DNA of 64,000 bases from an uncultured Acetatifactor sp. (GCA_910584235.1 CAJTZD010000019.1:1-64000); one strand, 5' to 3'. Positions 1 to 8,330 are shown, counted from the stretch's first letter. Program-made: numbers and translations. The notes: generated by a model not told the origin, from the sequence alone.

Positions 1-2
1 TT

Positions 3-2201
3 CCCGGCGTGTTCACCGTGCGCACGCCCCAGGATGCCATCGGCTGCAGAAAGTACGCGGAGGAGCAGAACTGCAAACGCGCCGTAGTGGTAGGCGGTGG
101 GTTCATCGGCCTGGAGGTGGCTGAGAATTTGATGGCAAGAGGCTTGGCTGTCACCGTGATAGACATGGCCCCTCAGCTGATGCCCAATATCTTCGATGCA
201 GAGATGGCGGATTACGTCAGACGTAAGCTCCAGGCAAAGGGCATGCGGATCCTCACGGGAACGGCCCTGAACGCCATCACCGGCCAGGACAGAGTCACCG
301 GCGTCCGGACCGGGGCAGGAACTCTGCCTGCAGACATGGTCATCCTGGCAGCGGGCATCCGCCCTGCCACGAAGTTCCTGACGGACACAGGGCTTGAGAT
401 GGACAGGGGCTGCATCCTTACCGACGAATACCAGCGCACCAATCTGCCGGACATCTATGCGGTGGGCGACTGCGCTCTGGTGAAGAACCGCATCACCGGA
501 CGTTCCCAGTGGTCTGCCATGGGCTCCACAGCCAATATTGCGGGGCGGGCTCTGGCCCTTTCCCTGAGCGGAGATGCGTTCGGCTATCCCGGCGCAATGG
601 GCACTGGCGTGGTGAAGTTGTCCGACGATCTGAACGCGGCCCGTACAGGTCTTACGGAGGAGCAGGCCAAAGCGTCAGGGTTCCAGGTGATTTCTGTGGT
701 TTGTGTCACTGACGACAAGGCGCATTACTATCCGGATTCCGATTTGTTCGTCACCAAGCTGATCGCCGACATGGACAGCCATAGGCTGCTGGGCCTCCAG
801 GTCATCGGCGCTGGCGCGGTGGACAAGATGGCGGACATTGCCGTGACAGGGATTTCCTTTGGCGGTAAAGTGGAAGACTTCCTGACCCTGGACTTCGCCT
901 ACGCGCCACCTTTCTCCACGGCCATCCATCCTTTTGCGGCGGCCTGCGGCGTGCTGATGAACAAGATGACCGGACGGCTGGAATCCTTTACCCCTGGGGA
1001 GTATGGGGCGGGGGCGGCGGCAGGGTATCGCCTTATCGATGCCCATCCGGCCCCCACATTGCCCGGCGGAGAGTGGTTCGATTTGACAAAACCGCAGGAA
1101 TCCTCCGCGAAATATGACAAAGGGGAGAAACTGCTGCTGGTCTGTGCCAGGGGTAAGAGAGGGTACTTGGCTCAGAATAAACTGAAAGCTCTCGGATTTA
1201 CGAATACTCGTGTGCTGGAGGGCGGCGCTACGTTTAATGTGATAAAAAGAACCGTTCCCGCAGGCGGCAAACTCCCTCCCGAGGAGATCAAGCGGGTGAA
1301 AGGACTGGGCTGCCTCCAGGACAAGCGCTACGGCGATGTGTTCAATGTCCGCGTGATCACCAAGAACGGCAAGATCACTACGGAAGAGCATCGTGCCGTC
1401 GCGGAGGGAGCGGAGCGCTACGGCAGCGGGGAGATCACCATGACTACCCGCCTTACCATGGAGATTCAGGGCGTGCCCTACGCCAACATTGATCCGCTGA
1501 TCGCTTTCCTGGCGGAGCGGGGTCTTGAGACCGGCGGCACCGGCTCTCTGGTGCGCCCTGTGGTGTCCTGCAAGGGCACTACCTGCCAGTACGGTCTCAT
1601 CGATACCTTTGACCTGAGCGAGAAGATTCACGAGCGGTTCTACAAAGGCTACCACAGTGTGACTCTGCCTCACAAGTTCAAGATCGCCGTGGGCGGCTGT
1701 CCCAACAACTGTGTGAAGCCCGACCTGAACGACTTAGGCATCGTGGGCCAGAGGGTGCCCCTGTTCGACTACTCCAAGTGCAAGGGCTGCGGGAAGTGCC
1801 AGGTTGAGACCGCCTGTCCTGTCAAGATCGCCAAGGTGGAGGAGGGATGTCTGAAAGTAGACACCGAAAGCTGCAACGGCTGCGGGCGCTGCAAAGCCAA
1901 ATGTCCTTTCGGCGTCACGGAGGAGTACATGGAGGGCTGCAAGATCTACATCGGCGGCAGATGGGGCAAGAAAATCGCCAACGGCCGTCCTCTGGATAAG
2001 CTGTTCACCACAGAGGAAGAGGTGCTGGACACCATAGAGAGGGCCATCCTGTTCTTCCGGGACGAGGGAATCACCGGCGAGCGCTTCGCGGATACGGTGA
2101 ACCGTCTGGGATTTGACTATGTACAGGATAAGCTGCTCCATGGGGCGATCGACAAGTCCGCGGTGCTGGAGAAGAAAGTCAAGGGCGGGGCTACTTGCTG
2201 A
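3..2201 (+). CDS. Fused flavin disulfide reductase / rhodanese / siroheme sulfite (nitrite) reductase, 5'-truncated by window edge
   Basis: The frame is open from the first bases, so the gene starts upstream and the N-terminal FAD-binding part is missing. Numbering below is from the first in-frame GTG at 9. Residues about 1-330 are the NAD-binding (GGGFIGLEVAE) and dimerisation parts of a CoA-disulfide reductase/NADH oxidase-type flavoprotein. About 335-415 is a rhodanese-like domain with a candidate active cysteine at 379 (CARGKRG). About 450-620 is the sulfite/nitrite reductase ferredoxin-like half plus the siroheme/4Fe-4S site, with cysteines at 521, 526, 564 and 568. It is followed by two ferredoxin clusters, the first with an atypical C-x2-C-x2-C-x5-C spacing, the second canonical (CNGCGRCKAKCP). 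The family reduces sulfite or nitrite, and the flavin module could deliver NAD(P)H electrons; that coupling is inference. The substrate cannot be told apart from sequence alone. Confidence 0.85.
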   Translation, partial: PGVFTVRTPQDAIGCRKYAEEQNCKRAVVVGGGFIGLEVAENLMARGLAVTVIDMAPQLMPNIFDAEMADYVRRKLQAKGMRILTGTALNAITGQDRVTGVRTGAGTLPADMVILAAGIRPATKFLTDTGLEMDRGCILTDEYQRTNLPDIYAVGDCALVKNRITGRSQWSAMGSTANIAGRALALSLSGDAFGYPGAMGTGVVKLSDDLNAARTGLTEEQAKASGFQVISVVCVTDDKAHYYPDSDLFVTKLIADMDSHRLLGLQVIGAGAVDKMADIAVTGISFGGKVEDFLTLDFAYAPPFSTAIHPFAAACGVLMNKMTGRLESFTPGEYGAGAAAGYRLIDAHPAPTLPGGEWFDLTKPQESSAKYDKGEKLLLVCARGKRGYLAQNKLKALGFTNTRVLEGGATFNVIKRTVPAGGKLPPEEIKRVKGLGCLQDKRYGDVFNVRVITKNGKITTEEHRAVAEGAERYGSGEITMTTRLTMEIQGVPYANIDPLIAFLAERGLETGGTGSLVRPVVSCKGTTCQYGLIDTFDLSEKIHERFYKGYHSVTLPHKFKIAVGGCPNNCVKPDLNDLGIVGQRVPLFDYSKCKGCGKCQVETACPVKIAKVEEGCLKVDTESCNGCGRCKAKCPFGVTEEYMEGCKIYIGGRWGKKIANGRPLDKLFTTEEEVLDTIERAILFFRDEGITGERFADTVNRLGFDYVQDKLLHGAIDKSAVLEKKVKGGATC

Positions 2202-2339
2202 TGCCTGGATGATTGGTCTTGTCAGCTGCCCGGGTGGAATTCTTTGCAGCTCTGTCATGTGACGAATGCATGCCAGTGAGGAGAGGCCTGGGCACACACC
2301 TGGCGGCTTTGCTGTAGGGAGGACTTTAAGAGGTGGAAT

Positions 2340-3278
2340 ATGAAAAAGAGATGGATTGTATATGTGGCAGCGGTCTGGGTGATATATAGCCTGGCTGGTT
2401 GCGGCCAGGTGCCGGGTGCAGAAGAGAACCGGGACGGCGCATATACATTCACGGATGACCTGGGCCGTGAGGTCACCGTGGACTCCCCTGAGCAGGTGGC
2501 ATCGCTGCTGGGCAGCTACGCGGACATGTGGGTGCTGGCCGGGGGAAATGTCTGCGCCGCTCCGGAGGACGCTTTTGACGATTTCGACCTGGGGCTGCCG
2601 GAGGAGACAGTGAACCTGGGGGAGACGAAGAAGCTCAGCCTGGAGCTGCTTCTGGGGGCAGACCCGGACTTTGTGCTGGCCAGCACCAATACCCAGCAGC
2701 ATCTGGAGTGGCAGCAGTCCCTGGAGGGAGCCGGAATCACGGTGGCCTATTTTGACGTGGCATGCTTCGAGGATTATCTGCGTGTGCTGAAAATCTGCAC
2801 GGACATCACAGGACAGCCGGAGAGATATGAACAGTACGGGACGGATATACAAATTAGAATTAACGAAATATTAGAAAAGTATAAAACAGAAGAACCGAAA
2901 ACCGTGCTGTTCCTGCGGGCCTCCGCCACCAGCATTCGGGCCAAGGGAAATGAGGGGAACGTGCTGGGGGAGATGCTGGAGAGCTTTGGCTGCGTGAACA
3001 TTGCGGACACGGACGACAGCCTCCTGGAGAACCTGAGCCTGGAGAGCATCCTGCTGCTGAATCCGGATAAAATCCTGATCGTGCAGTCCGGGGACGACAT
3101 AGAGGGAACCCGGGAGAACGTGGAAACCATGTTCCGGGAGAATCCCCTCTGGAACGAGATGGACGCGGTGAAGAATGGGGAGGTATACATCCTGGACAAG
3201 CATCTCTACAACCTAAAGCCCAATGCCCGTTGGGCGGAGGCCGTGGAGAGGCTGGGGGAAATTTTGTACGGAGAGTAG
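2340..3278 (+). CDS. ABC transporter substrate-binding lipoprotein, iron-siderophore/cobalamin type
   Basis: 312 residues. It has a lipoprotein signal peptide with lipobox LAGC at about residues 18-21, so the mature protein is tethered to the outer face of the membrane. The rest fits the periplasmic-binding family PF01497 (BtuF/FhuD/FepB type): an N-terminal lobe (YTFTDDLGREVTVDSPEQV), a long connecting helix near residues 150-180, and a C-terminal lobe ending in the usual motif that places a residue after NGEVYILD. These proteins capture Fe(III) chelates, haem or cobalamin. It lies 108 bp before a FecCD-type permease, and the two form the start of an importer operon. The matching ATPase is not adjacent; a candidate lies at 8331. 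Ligand unknown. Confidence 0.85.
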   Translation: MKKRWIVYVAAVWVIYSLAGCGQVPGAEENRDGAYTFTDDLGREVTVDSPEQVASLLGSYADMWVLAGGNVCAAPEDAFDDFDLGLPEETVNLGETKKLSLELLLGADPDFVLASTNTQQHLEWQQSLEGAGITVAYFDVACFEDYLRVLKICTDITGQPERYEQYGTDIQIRINEILEKYKTEEPKTVLFLRASATSIRAKGNEGNVLGEMLESFGCVNIADTDDSLLENLSLESILLLNPDKILIVQSGDDIEGTRENVETMFRENPLWNEMDAVKNGEVYILDKHLYNLKPNARWAEAVERLGEILYGE

Positions 3279-3385
3279 TCCGACGATTTTGCCGGAGTCG
3301 ATGGGAGCTTGCGTAAGGATGCGGCTTAAGAGGCGGCAACTGAGGATTGGGAGGCGCTGGGGCATTTTCAGGGAGAGGGCGTAAA

Positions 3386-4408
3386 ATGACGGGAAACAAA
3401 GGCCCGGGCAGGGATGGGGAAAAGCATAAATGGCGGCTATGCCTCTGGGGCGGTGCTGCGGCCTGCGTGGTAATCGCCTTGTTTAGTCTGTGTCTGGGGA
3501 GTATCCGTTTTTCGCCCATACAGCTGATAGGGCTTCTCCAGGGAACCGGGGACAGGGTGAGCCGCAGCATTTTGCTGTATGCCAGGATTCCGCGTACCCT
3601 TGCGGCACTGGCGGCCGGGGCGGCGCTGGCGGTGTCCGGGGCGGTGCTGCAGAATGTGCTGGCCAACCGGCTGGCCTCCCCAGGCATCATCGGGGTCAAT
3701 GCCGGGGCGGGCCTGGGGGTAACCCTTGCCTGTGCCGCAGGGACCCTGTCCGGCCCGGGGGTGTCCTGCGCGGCTTTCGGCGGCAGCCTGATTACTGTTT
3801 TGTGCATCTTTCTCTTTTCCCGCCGTACCAATGCCTCTAAGACCACGGTGATTTTAGGGGGCGTGGCGCTGAACAGTATTCTGAACGCTGTCTGCGAGTC
3901 CGTGACCGTGCTGGATACGGATGTGGCTATGCTGAGCATTGACTTCCGGGTGGGTGGGTTTTCCGCGGTGTCTTATACGCGCCTGCTCCCTGCTGTCTTC
4001 CTGATTCTGGCGGCGCTGGGCGTCCTGTTTACACTTTGCAATGAGCTGGATGTGGTGACGCTGGGGGACGAGACAGCCCGGGGCGTGGGCCTGGCAGTGG
4101 GGAAATACCGGATGGTCTTTCTGGTGCTGGCTGCCATGCTGGCCGGGGCGGCGGTGAGCTTTGCGGGGCTTTTGGGGTTCATCGGCCTGATTGTGCCCCA
4201 TTTCGTCAGGCGGTTTACGGGAAATGAGAGCGGCAGGCTATTGCCTTTGTGCGCCTTGTCCGGCGCGGGGTTTGTGACCCTCTGCGATATGGTGGCCAGA
4301 CTGGCGTTCGCGCCCTATGAGCTGCCGGTGGGGATACTGATGTCAGTGATTGGGGGGCCGGTGTTTCTGTATATGCTGGTCTGTCGTAAGGGTGGGCATT
4401 TGGGGTGA
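3386..4408 (+). CDS. FecCD/BtuC-type ABC transporter permease
   Basis: 340 residues from the ATG at 3386, chosen because GGAGAGGG sits just upstream; an earlier in-frame start at 3347 lacks a good ribosome binding site. The protein is a polytopic membrane protein of the FecCD family (PF01032), with the family signatures ARIPRTLAALAAGAALAVSG near the N terminus and GLIVPHFVRR in the second half, and about ten membrane segments. As a dimer it forms the channel for iron chelates, haem or cobalamin. It follows the binding protein at 2340 in the same orientation. A strong terminator lies downstream at 4489-4543, so an ATPase is missing from the operon as it stands. Confidence 0.9.
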   Translation: MTGNKGPGRDGEKHKWRLCLWGGAAACVVIALFSLCLGSIRFSPIQLIGLLQGTGDRVSRSILLYARIPRTLAALAAGAALAVSGAVLQNVLANRLASPGIIGVNAGAGLGVTLACAAGTLSGPGVSCAAFGGSLITVLCIFLFSRRTNASKTTVILGGVALNSILNAVCESVTVLDTDVAMLSIDFRVGGFSAVSYTRLLPAVFLILAALGVLFTLCNELDVVTLGDETARGVGLAVGKYRMVFLVLAAMLAGAAVSFAGLLGFIGLIVPHFVRRFTGNESGRLLPLCALSGAGFVTLCDMVARLAFAPYELPVGILMSVIGGPVFLYMLVCRKGGHLG

Positions 4409-4488
4409 ACATGTTTTGCAGGAGGTTTACTGTAAAAGTCCTGTAACTTACCAACGGAAAACGCGAGAATAAAAAAGTGATGAAATGT

Positions 4489-4543
4489 GTTGCGGTATGG
4501 CTATTGTTCTCAATAAGAGATTGCCATACCGTAACTTTGTTTT
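4489..4543 (+). terminator. Rho-independent terminator after the importer permease
   Basis: Inverted repeat of 13 positions (4489-4501 against 4523-4535, one mismatch pair) with a 21-nt loop, followed by TTTGTTTT. It ends the transcript of the binding protein and permease, and marks the left boundary of an A+T-rich insertion. Confidence 0.8.
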
Positions 4544-4567
4544 GATAATGGCTGAGGGGATAGATTT

Positions 4568-5383
4568 TTAGCCAAGAACAGGAATTTCAATCTGTACAAT
4601 GTAATCTTCAATCCGGTCAATGACATTTTCGTTGATTCCCAATTCATAGGAAAATCCATGCAGCGTCAGATTATGTTTTTCTGCAAATGCAAATATTTCT
4701 TCATACCGCTTTGGTATTTTATCCCAGTCTCCTTTGTGGAAGGCTCTTAAGTATTTACCGCTGGGAGCCATATGCAGTCCGGCCTGGTATGTGAGCAAGG
4801 GAATCTCTATAAACAGTTTGGAATAATCATCATAACTGCCGCTAAGGAGGCTGGAAACGGGGATCATGGAGCCATAGGTAGCATGATGCAGACGTCCGAG
4901 ATGGTATTTTTCTGTTTCGGCCGTGATGAGCTCGACTTCGTCTTCAAAGGTAATGTCTTCGCTGACATCTACTGTGACCAGGCATCGTTTTCTTTTCTCT
5001 ATTATATTGATTTCGGAAAGATCCATTGTCAGCAGGGTAGACATATTCTGGCGGTGTGTGCAGAGGGTTGTCCGGACTGCCTGCAGATGGGAGATCCGCA
5101 GGTCAAGGTCAGCGATCTTTTCGTCCAGAAGGCCTTTCAGGTTTTCGGCGGAGCGGTTCTTCATGAAATCCTGTATGACTGGGATGGGGACTTCCAGCTC
5201 CCGGAGCAACAGAATGGTTTCCAGTATGGGGCTCTGGTGGTAATTATAGCAGCGGTATCCGTTTTCAGGGTTGACAGAGGCAGGCCGGAACAGGCCTATC
5301 TCATCATACCACATCAGTGTTTTTTTGTTTATGCCATGGAGTGCGGCGAATTGTCCGATGGTAAGCGATTGGTTTGTGCTCAT
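4568..5383 (-). CDS. MerR-family transcriptional regulator with effector-binding domain
   Basis: 271 residues from ATG at 5383, preceded by GGAGACAGAAAA. An upstream in-frame start at 5482 would run through the shared promoter and is rejected. Residues about 8-75 are the MerR winged helix (TIGQFAALHGINKKTLMWYDEIGLFRP), followed by a dimerisation coiled coil at about 80-125 and a GyrI-like effector-binding C-terminal domain at about 130-270, as in BmrR-type regulators. Such proteins bind cationic drugs and untwist a promoter whose -35/-10 spacing is 19 bp. Exactly such a promoter lies between this gene and the divergent MATE pump (5428-5458). The gene is markedly more A+T rich than the transporter genes on its left, which suggests transfer. 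Confidence 0.88.
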   Translation of the reverse strand: MSTNQSLTIGQFAALHGINKKTLMWYDEIGLFRPASVNPENGYRCYNYHQSPILETILLLRELEVPIPVIQDFMKNRSAENLKGLLDEKIADLDLRISHLQAVRTTLCTHRQNMSTLLTMDLSEINIIEKRKRCLVTVDVSEDITFEDEVELITAETEKYHLGRLHHATYGSMIPVSSLLSGSYDDYSKLFIEIPLLTYQAGLHMAPSGKYLRAFHKGDWDKIPKRYEEIFAFAEKHNLTLHGFSYELGINENVIDRIEDYIVQIEIPVLG

Positions 5384-5427
5384 TTTTCTGTCTCCTGTTA
5401 AAATAATAGAATTTTTTCGATTTGCTA

Positions 5428-5458
5428 TTGACCGTACTGTTACTGTACGGTCTATGAT
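5428..5458 (+). promoter_or_regulatory. MerR-type operator-promoter for the MATE pump
   Basis: -35 TTGACC (5428-5433), a 19-bp spacer and -10 TATGAT (5453-5458). A perfect dyad GACCGTAC-N7-GTACGGTC (5430-5437 and 5445-5452) fills the spacer. The over-long spacer with an internal dyad is the hallmark of MerR-family activation by DNA distortion. The divergent regulator starts 45 bp away, so it probably controls itself as well. Confidence 0.9.
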
Positions 5459-5502
5459 ACTGTATACAGGAAGAAAATACAAGGTGATTGGAGGAAAAAT
5501 TT

Positions 5503-6858
5503 ATGGAAAACTCAAATGCATACGAAAAACCTGTGACACTGAAAAACATTTTGAAATTTGCCGTGCCAACGATTGCTATGACGGTGTTTATGTCCTTTTA
5601 TACAATGGTAGACGGTTTGTTTGTATCGAATCTGATCGGTACGGATGCGCTTTCGGCAATCAATCTCACAGCGCCGATTATCCAGCTTGTCACAGCGATT
5701 TCTACCATGCTTGCCACCGGCGGCAGCGCTGTCATCATGAAAAAGATGGGTGAGCAGAAAACAGATGAGGCAAAGGAAGATTTTACATTTCTGATTTTGG
5801 TAAATGTCATTGTGGGGATTGTCATGTGCGCGGTCGGGTATCTGGCAATGAATCATATTTTTGCCGGTATGAACCTTTCTGCTGATGTAGAAAGGTATTG
5901 TGTGGAATATTTGAGCCGTTATCTGGTGTTTACGGTGCCTATTCTTTTGATGAACAATTTTACGCTTTATATGATCGCCAGCGAAAAAGCGAACCTTTCC
6001 CTGATCTGTTCAGTGACGGGCGGTGTTTTGAATATGGTGCTTGATTATGTGCTTATTGCCGGATTTGATATGGGGATTAGTGGCGCGGCGATAGCGACAG
6101 GGCTTGGATATTCTGTGACTGCGGTTGTTGGCCTGTTTGTTTTCAGCCGGAAAAAGAGCCTGCTGCATTTTAAGAAACCAGTATTCCGATTCAGGGTTCT
6201 TGCAGGTGCGGCTACAAACGGATGCTCTGAGATGGCGACTGCGCTTGTTACCGGTATTATCACAATGATGTTCAACTGGACGATGCTTGCGTTTGTCGGG
6301 GAAGACGGGGTTGCCGCTGTTACTATCATCATGTATGTGCTGATGTTTGTAAGTTCTTTGTATACAGGGTATTCTTATGGGGTTGCCCCCATGCTGAGTT
6401 TTTATTATGGGGAGTGCAGTTTGAATGAAGGGAATATTCAAACCCATGAAAAATTAAAAAAGCTGGTTGCGTTGAGCATGAAAGTGATCGCAGTGATCTC
6501 CGTGGTCACGGTTGTGTTTTCCTTTATACTGACAAGGCCGCTGGTATCCGTATTTGCCCGGCCGGATAATCCGGTGTATGATCTGGCGGTAACGGGAAAC
6601 AGGATATGCACGGCAGCATTGCTCTTTATCGGATTCAATATTTTTGCCAGCGGAATGTTTACCGCGTTATCCAACGGGATTGTTTCGGCTATCCTTGCAT
6701 TTTCCAGATCGTTTGTATTTATGCTGATTACCATGATCGTGCTTCCTTTGCTTCTTGGCGTGAACGGAATCTGGCTGGCAACGCCGGCAGCGGAACTGAT
6801 GGCTCTTGTTTTGTCGTTTTCCATGTTTGTGAAATTTAGAAAGAGGTATGGATACTAA
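5503..6858 (+). CDS. MATE-family multidrug efflux transporter
   Basis: 451 residues from the ATG at 5503, which has TTGGAGG at good distance; a TTG start at 5488 would place that Shine-Dalgarno inside the gene. About twelve membrane segments. It carries MATE features: FAVPTIAMTVFMSFYTMVDGLFVS near the N terminus and a repeated second half. MATE pumps expel cationic compounds in exchange for Na+ or H+. Expression is expected to be driven by the 19-bp-spaced promoter at 5428-5458 under the divergent MerR protein, so a toxic cation sensed by the regulator is probably also a substrate. Like its regulator it is more A+T rich than flanking genes. Confidence 0.9.
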   Translation: MENSNAYEKPVTLKNILKFAVPTIAMTVFMSFYTMVDGLFVSNLIGTDALSAINLTAPIIQLVTAISTMLATGGSAVIMKKMGEQKTDEAKEDFTFLILVNVIVGIVMCAVGYLAMNHIFAGMNLSADVERYCVEYLSRYLVFTVPILLMNNFTLYMIASEKANLSLICSVTGGVLNMVLDYVLIAGFDMGISGAAIATGLGYSVTAVVGLFVFSRKKSLLHFKKPVFRFRVLAGAATNGCSEMATALVTGIITMMFNWTMLAFVGEDGVAAVTIIMYVLMFVSSLYTGYSYGVAPMLSFYYGECSLNEGNIQTHEKLKKLVALSMKVIAVISVVTVVFSFILTRPLVSVFARPDNPVYDLAVTGNRICTAALLFIGFNIFASGMFTALSNGIVSAILAFSRSFVFMLITMIVLPLLLGVNGIWLATPAAELMALVLSFSMFVKFRKRYGY

Positions 6859-6934
6859 GGAGGGGGCTGGATGGAAGACCATGGTTTCATGTGTACTCTG
6901 GGTACAGGAAGCGTGCTGATACCGTGGGGGATAT

Positions 6935-7075
6935 TTGCTGCGTTGCATGGTGATTTTAAGATGGCGGAGTAATCTTGTGATAACAGTGATCAGGAATATC
7001 ATTGAACCGAAACTGGTGGGGAAGCAGGTGGGGCTTCCCCCGGTGCTTACGTTGGCAGGGATGCTGCTTTACGAT
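6935..7075 (+). pseudogene. Remnant of an AI-2E family transporter (C-terminal fragment)
   Basis: The frame contains NLVITVIRNIIEPKLVGKQV followed by GLPPVLTLAGML, which matches the highly conserved C-terminal signature of the AI-2E/YtvI-type membrane protein family (PF01594; R-x-I-x-EPK-x-x-G-x-x-x-GL-x-P). Nothing before or after it in any frame continues the family, so only about 35 codons survive. It is probably debris at the edge of an inserted segment. Confidence 0.7.
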
Positions 7076-7172
7076 GAGCTTATATTGAAAATACATGCTT
7101 TTTCTAAAAGGTGTGGATATATTTTCAGGGGAGATAATTTGATAGTCTCTGACGGTTTTGGATTGAGGGATA

Positions 7173-7201
7173 AATCCCCGTCTTGGATACAGGCGGGGAT
7201 T
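7173..7201 (-). terminator. Hairpin at the end of the toxin-antitoxin operon
   Basis: Perfect 8-bp inverted repeat AATCCCCG / CGGGGATT (7173-7180 and 7194-7201) just past the stop codon of the minus-strand toxin gene. No clean U-tract on the minus strand, so termination strength is uncertain. Confidence 0.5.
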
Positions 7202-7209
7202 GGTTGGGA

Positions 7210-7479
7210 TTATTTATCTCCGTAGTGGCCTCGGCAGTGGGCGATGTAGAGCCGCCCGTTTTCCATATGGTAGACGAGGCGGTCTTTTTCGTTGATTCGG
7301 CGGCTGTATTCGCCCTGCAGGTCGCCGGAGAGGGGTTCGGGCTTTCCGATTCCTTTCATACAGCCATTCCGCTCGATATCCTGAACGAGCTGGTTGATCC
7401 GCTTTAGCGTTTTTTTATCTTGCGTCTGCCAGTAGAGGTAGTCCTCCCAGGCATCGTCCGACCATATTTTTTCACTCAT
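7210..7479 (-). CDS. Txe/YoeB-family mRNA interferase toxin
   Basis: 89 residues, the usual length for YoeB. Recognisable motifs are W-x-x-x-A-W-x-D-Y-x-Y-W at the N terminus, GKPEPLSGDLQGEYSRRI in the middle and the C-terminal RLVY...IAHCRGHYG, which supply the family's catalytic Glu, Arg, His and Tyr residues. YoeB cleaves mRNA in the ribosomal A site. The gene overlaps the 3' end of the antitoxin gene upstream by 8 bp, the usual tightly coupled arrangement. Confidence 0.92.
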   Translation of the reverse strand: MSEKIWSDDAWEDYLYWQTQDKKTLKRINQLVQDIERNGCMKGIGKPEPLSGDLQGEYSRRINEKDRLVYHMENGRLYIAHCRGHYGDK

Positions 7480-7741
7480 CGTCTACATCAATCAGTTCAT
7501 GGGCGGTGCCTTTCCCGGCTCTCAGCTCCTGGACGGATTTGTTCACATAGGCCATGTTCGCCTCGGAGAAGAAAGGGTCGGTGGTCTGGGCGATCTCAAA
7601 TGGGATGCGGTTTTCGCGTAAAACTGCTTTCACAAAAAGATTGATTGCAGTAGAAGTATTTAGGCCAACATTGGAGCAGAAAGTGTCAAAGCGGGCCTTG
7701 TCTTTTTCGTCTACCCTTGCGGTTAAGGTTGCCAGTGCCAT
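7472..7741 (-). CDS. RelB/DinJ-family antitoxin
   Basis: 89 residues. The N-terminal 45 residues (TARVDEKDKARFDTFCSNVG, then STAINLFVKAVLRE) form the ribbon-helix-helix DNA-binding domain typical of DinJ/RelB; the C-terminal half (IPFEI...NKSVQELRAGKGTAHELIDVDDE) is the toxin-wrapping segment. It represses its own operon and neutralises the YoeB-type toxin encoded next. DinJ is classically paired with YafQ and YoeB with YefM, so this is a mixed pairing. Ribosome binding site AAAGGAGAGAT precedes the ATG. Confidence 0.92.
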   Translation of the reverse strand: MALATLTARVDEKDKARFDTFCSNVGLNTSTAINLFVKAVLRENRIPFEIAQTTDPFFSEANMAYVNKSVQELRAGKGTAHELIDVDDE

Positions 7742-7774
7742 AGATATCTCTCCTTTCGGATTTAGGTTATGATT

Positions 7775-7803
7775 ATTATAGCACTATTGTATGCTGAAAG
7801 CAA
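7775..7803 (-). promoter_or_regulatory. Promoter of the toxin-antitoxin operon
   Basis: On the minus strand: -35 TTGCTT (7803-7798), 17-bp spacer, -10 TATAAT (7780-7775), about 35 bp before the antitoxin start. Confidence 0.65.
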
Positions 7804-7982
7804 GCGTATGTATTACATACAGGGTAAAATTTACATAGGCGGCAGAGGCCGTGAACTACATGGCGAGACTACCCAGCGGGATGTGGTGCGGCTGGGGAGT
7901 GGCGCGTATGGCGGTTTCCTTTTCCGTATCGGCAAAATGGCTGGAGCTGTTTACGGGGTTTAAGCAGAGGGAGAAGATCAGT

Positions 7983-8117
7983 ATGGATTATTTTGGTGCG
8001 GAGACCCTGGCGGTGAGGAATGCGGAGATGTTCATTGACGGGTACAAGGCGGGGCTGGTGAAAGATACTTCCTATAAGGGGCTTTGGAAAGTGTCGTTTA
8101 CGCCGAAAGAGTTATAA
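7983..8117 (+). CDS. Small hypothetical protein, possibly a gene remnant
   Basis: 44 codons from ATG at 7983 (preceded by GAGGGAGAAGATCAGT), encoding MDYFGAETLAVRN...KVSFTPKEL. I do not recognise the family. The frame is open further upstream to 7851 without a better start. After the TAA stop the same frame continues open as the segment at 8127-8237, so the two may be pieces of one broken gene. It lies among other gene fragments. Confidence 0.25.
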   Translation: MDYFGAETLAVRNAEMFIDGYKAGLVKDTSYKGLWKVSFTPKEL

Positions 8118-8126
8118 GAAATTGGT

Positions 8127-8237
8127 GATTTTTATGATAACATGCTATATAATGGAAGATATGGCAATCTGACAGAAGAAGCGATTAAGAAGTATATAGC
8201 GGAACAGTCAGAAGAGTCAGGAAAAGAAGATTGGTGA
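8127..8237 (+). pseudogene. Possible C-terminal remnant of an IS200-type transposase
   Basis: An open stretch of 36 codons without a proper start, reading ...RYGNLTEEAIKKYIAEQ... before a stop. The pattern G-N-hydrophobic-x-E-x-hydrophobic-x-x-YI-x-x-Q resembles the C-terminal helix of IS200/IS605 TnpA (Y1 transposase). Only this end is left and no left or right IS ends were found. The similarity is by eye over a short stretch. Confidence 0.4.
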
Positions 8238-8249
8238 CTAGAAACAAGG

Positions 8250-8298
8250 GTGCAATGGAAACAGAAGTGCAAGAAACAAAAGTGCAATGGAAACGGAA
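8250..8298 (+). repeat. Three short direct repeats upstream of the ABC ATPase
   Basis: Units GTGCAATGGAAACAGAA (8250-8266), GTGCAAGAAACAAAA (8267-8281) and GTGCAATGGAAACGGAA (8282-8298). They end 32 bp before the ATPase start codon. Role unknown. Confidence 0.7.
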
Positions 8299-8330
8299 GC
8301 AAATCGGGCAGTTCCCGGATGGAGGGCGCA

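Noticed and set aside
675..1673. 332-codon minus-strand frame inside the sulfite reductase fusion
   Set aside because: Antisense to conserved domains; composition typical of a shadow frame in G+C-rich coding DNA.
2202..2339. Cobalamin riboswitch before the importer binding protein
   Set aside because: The gap is only 138 bp and I see no conserved B12-box or matching core, so the ligand class stays open.
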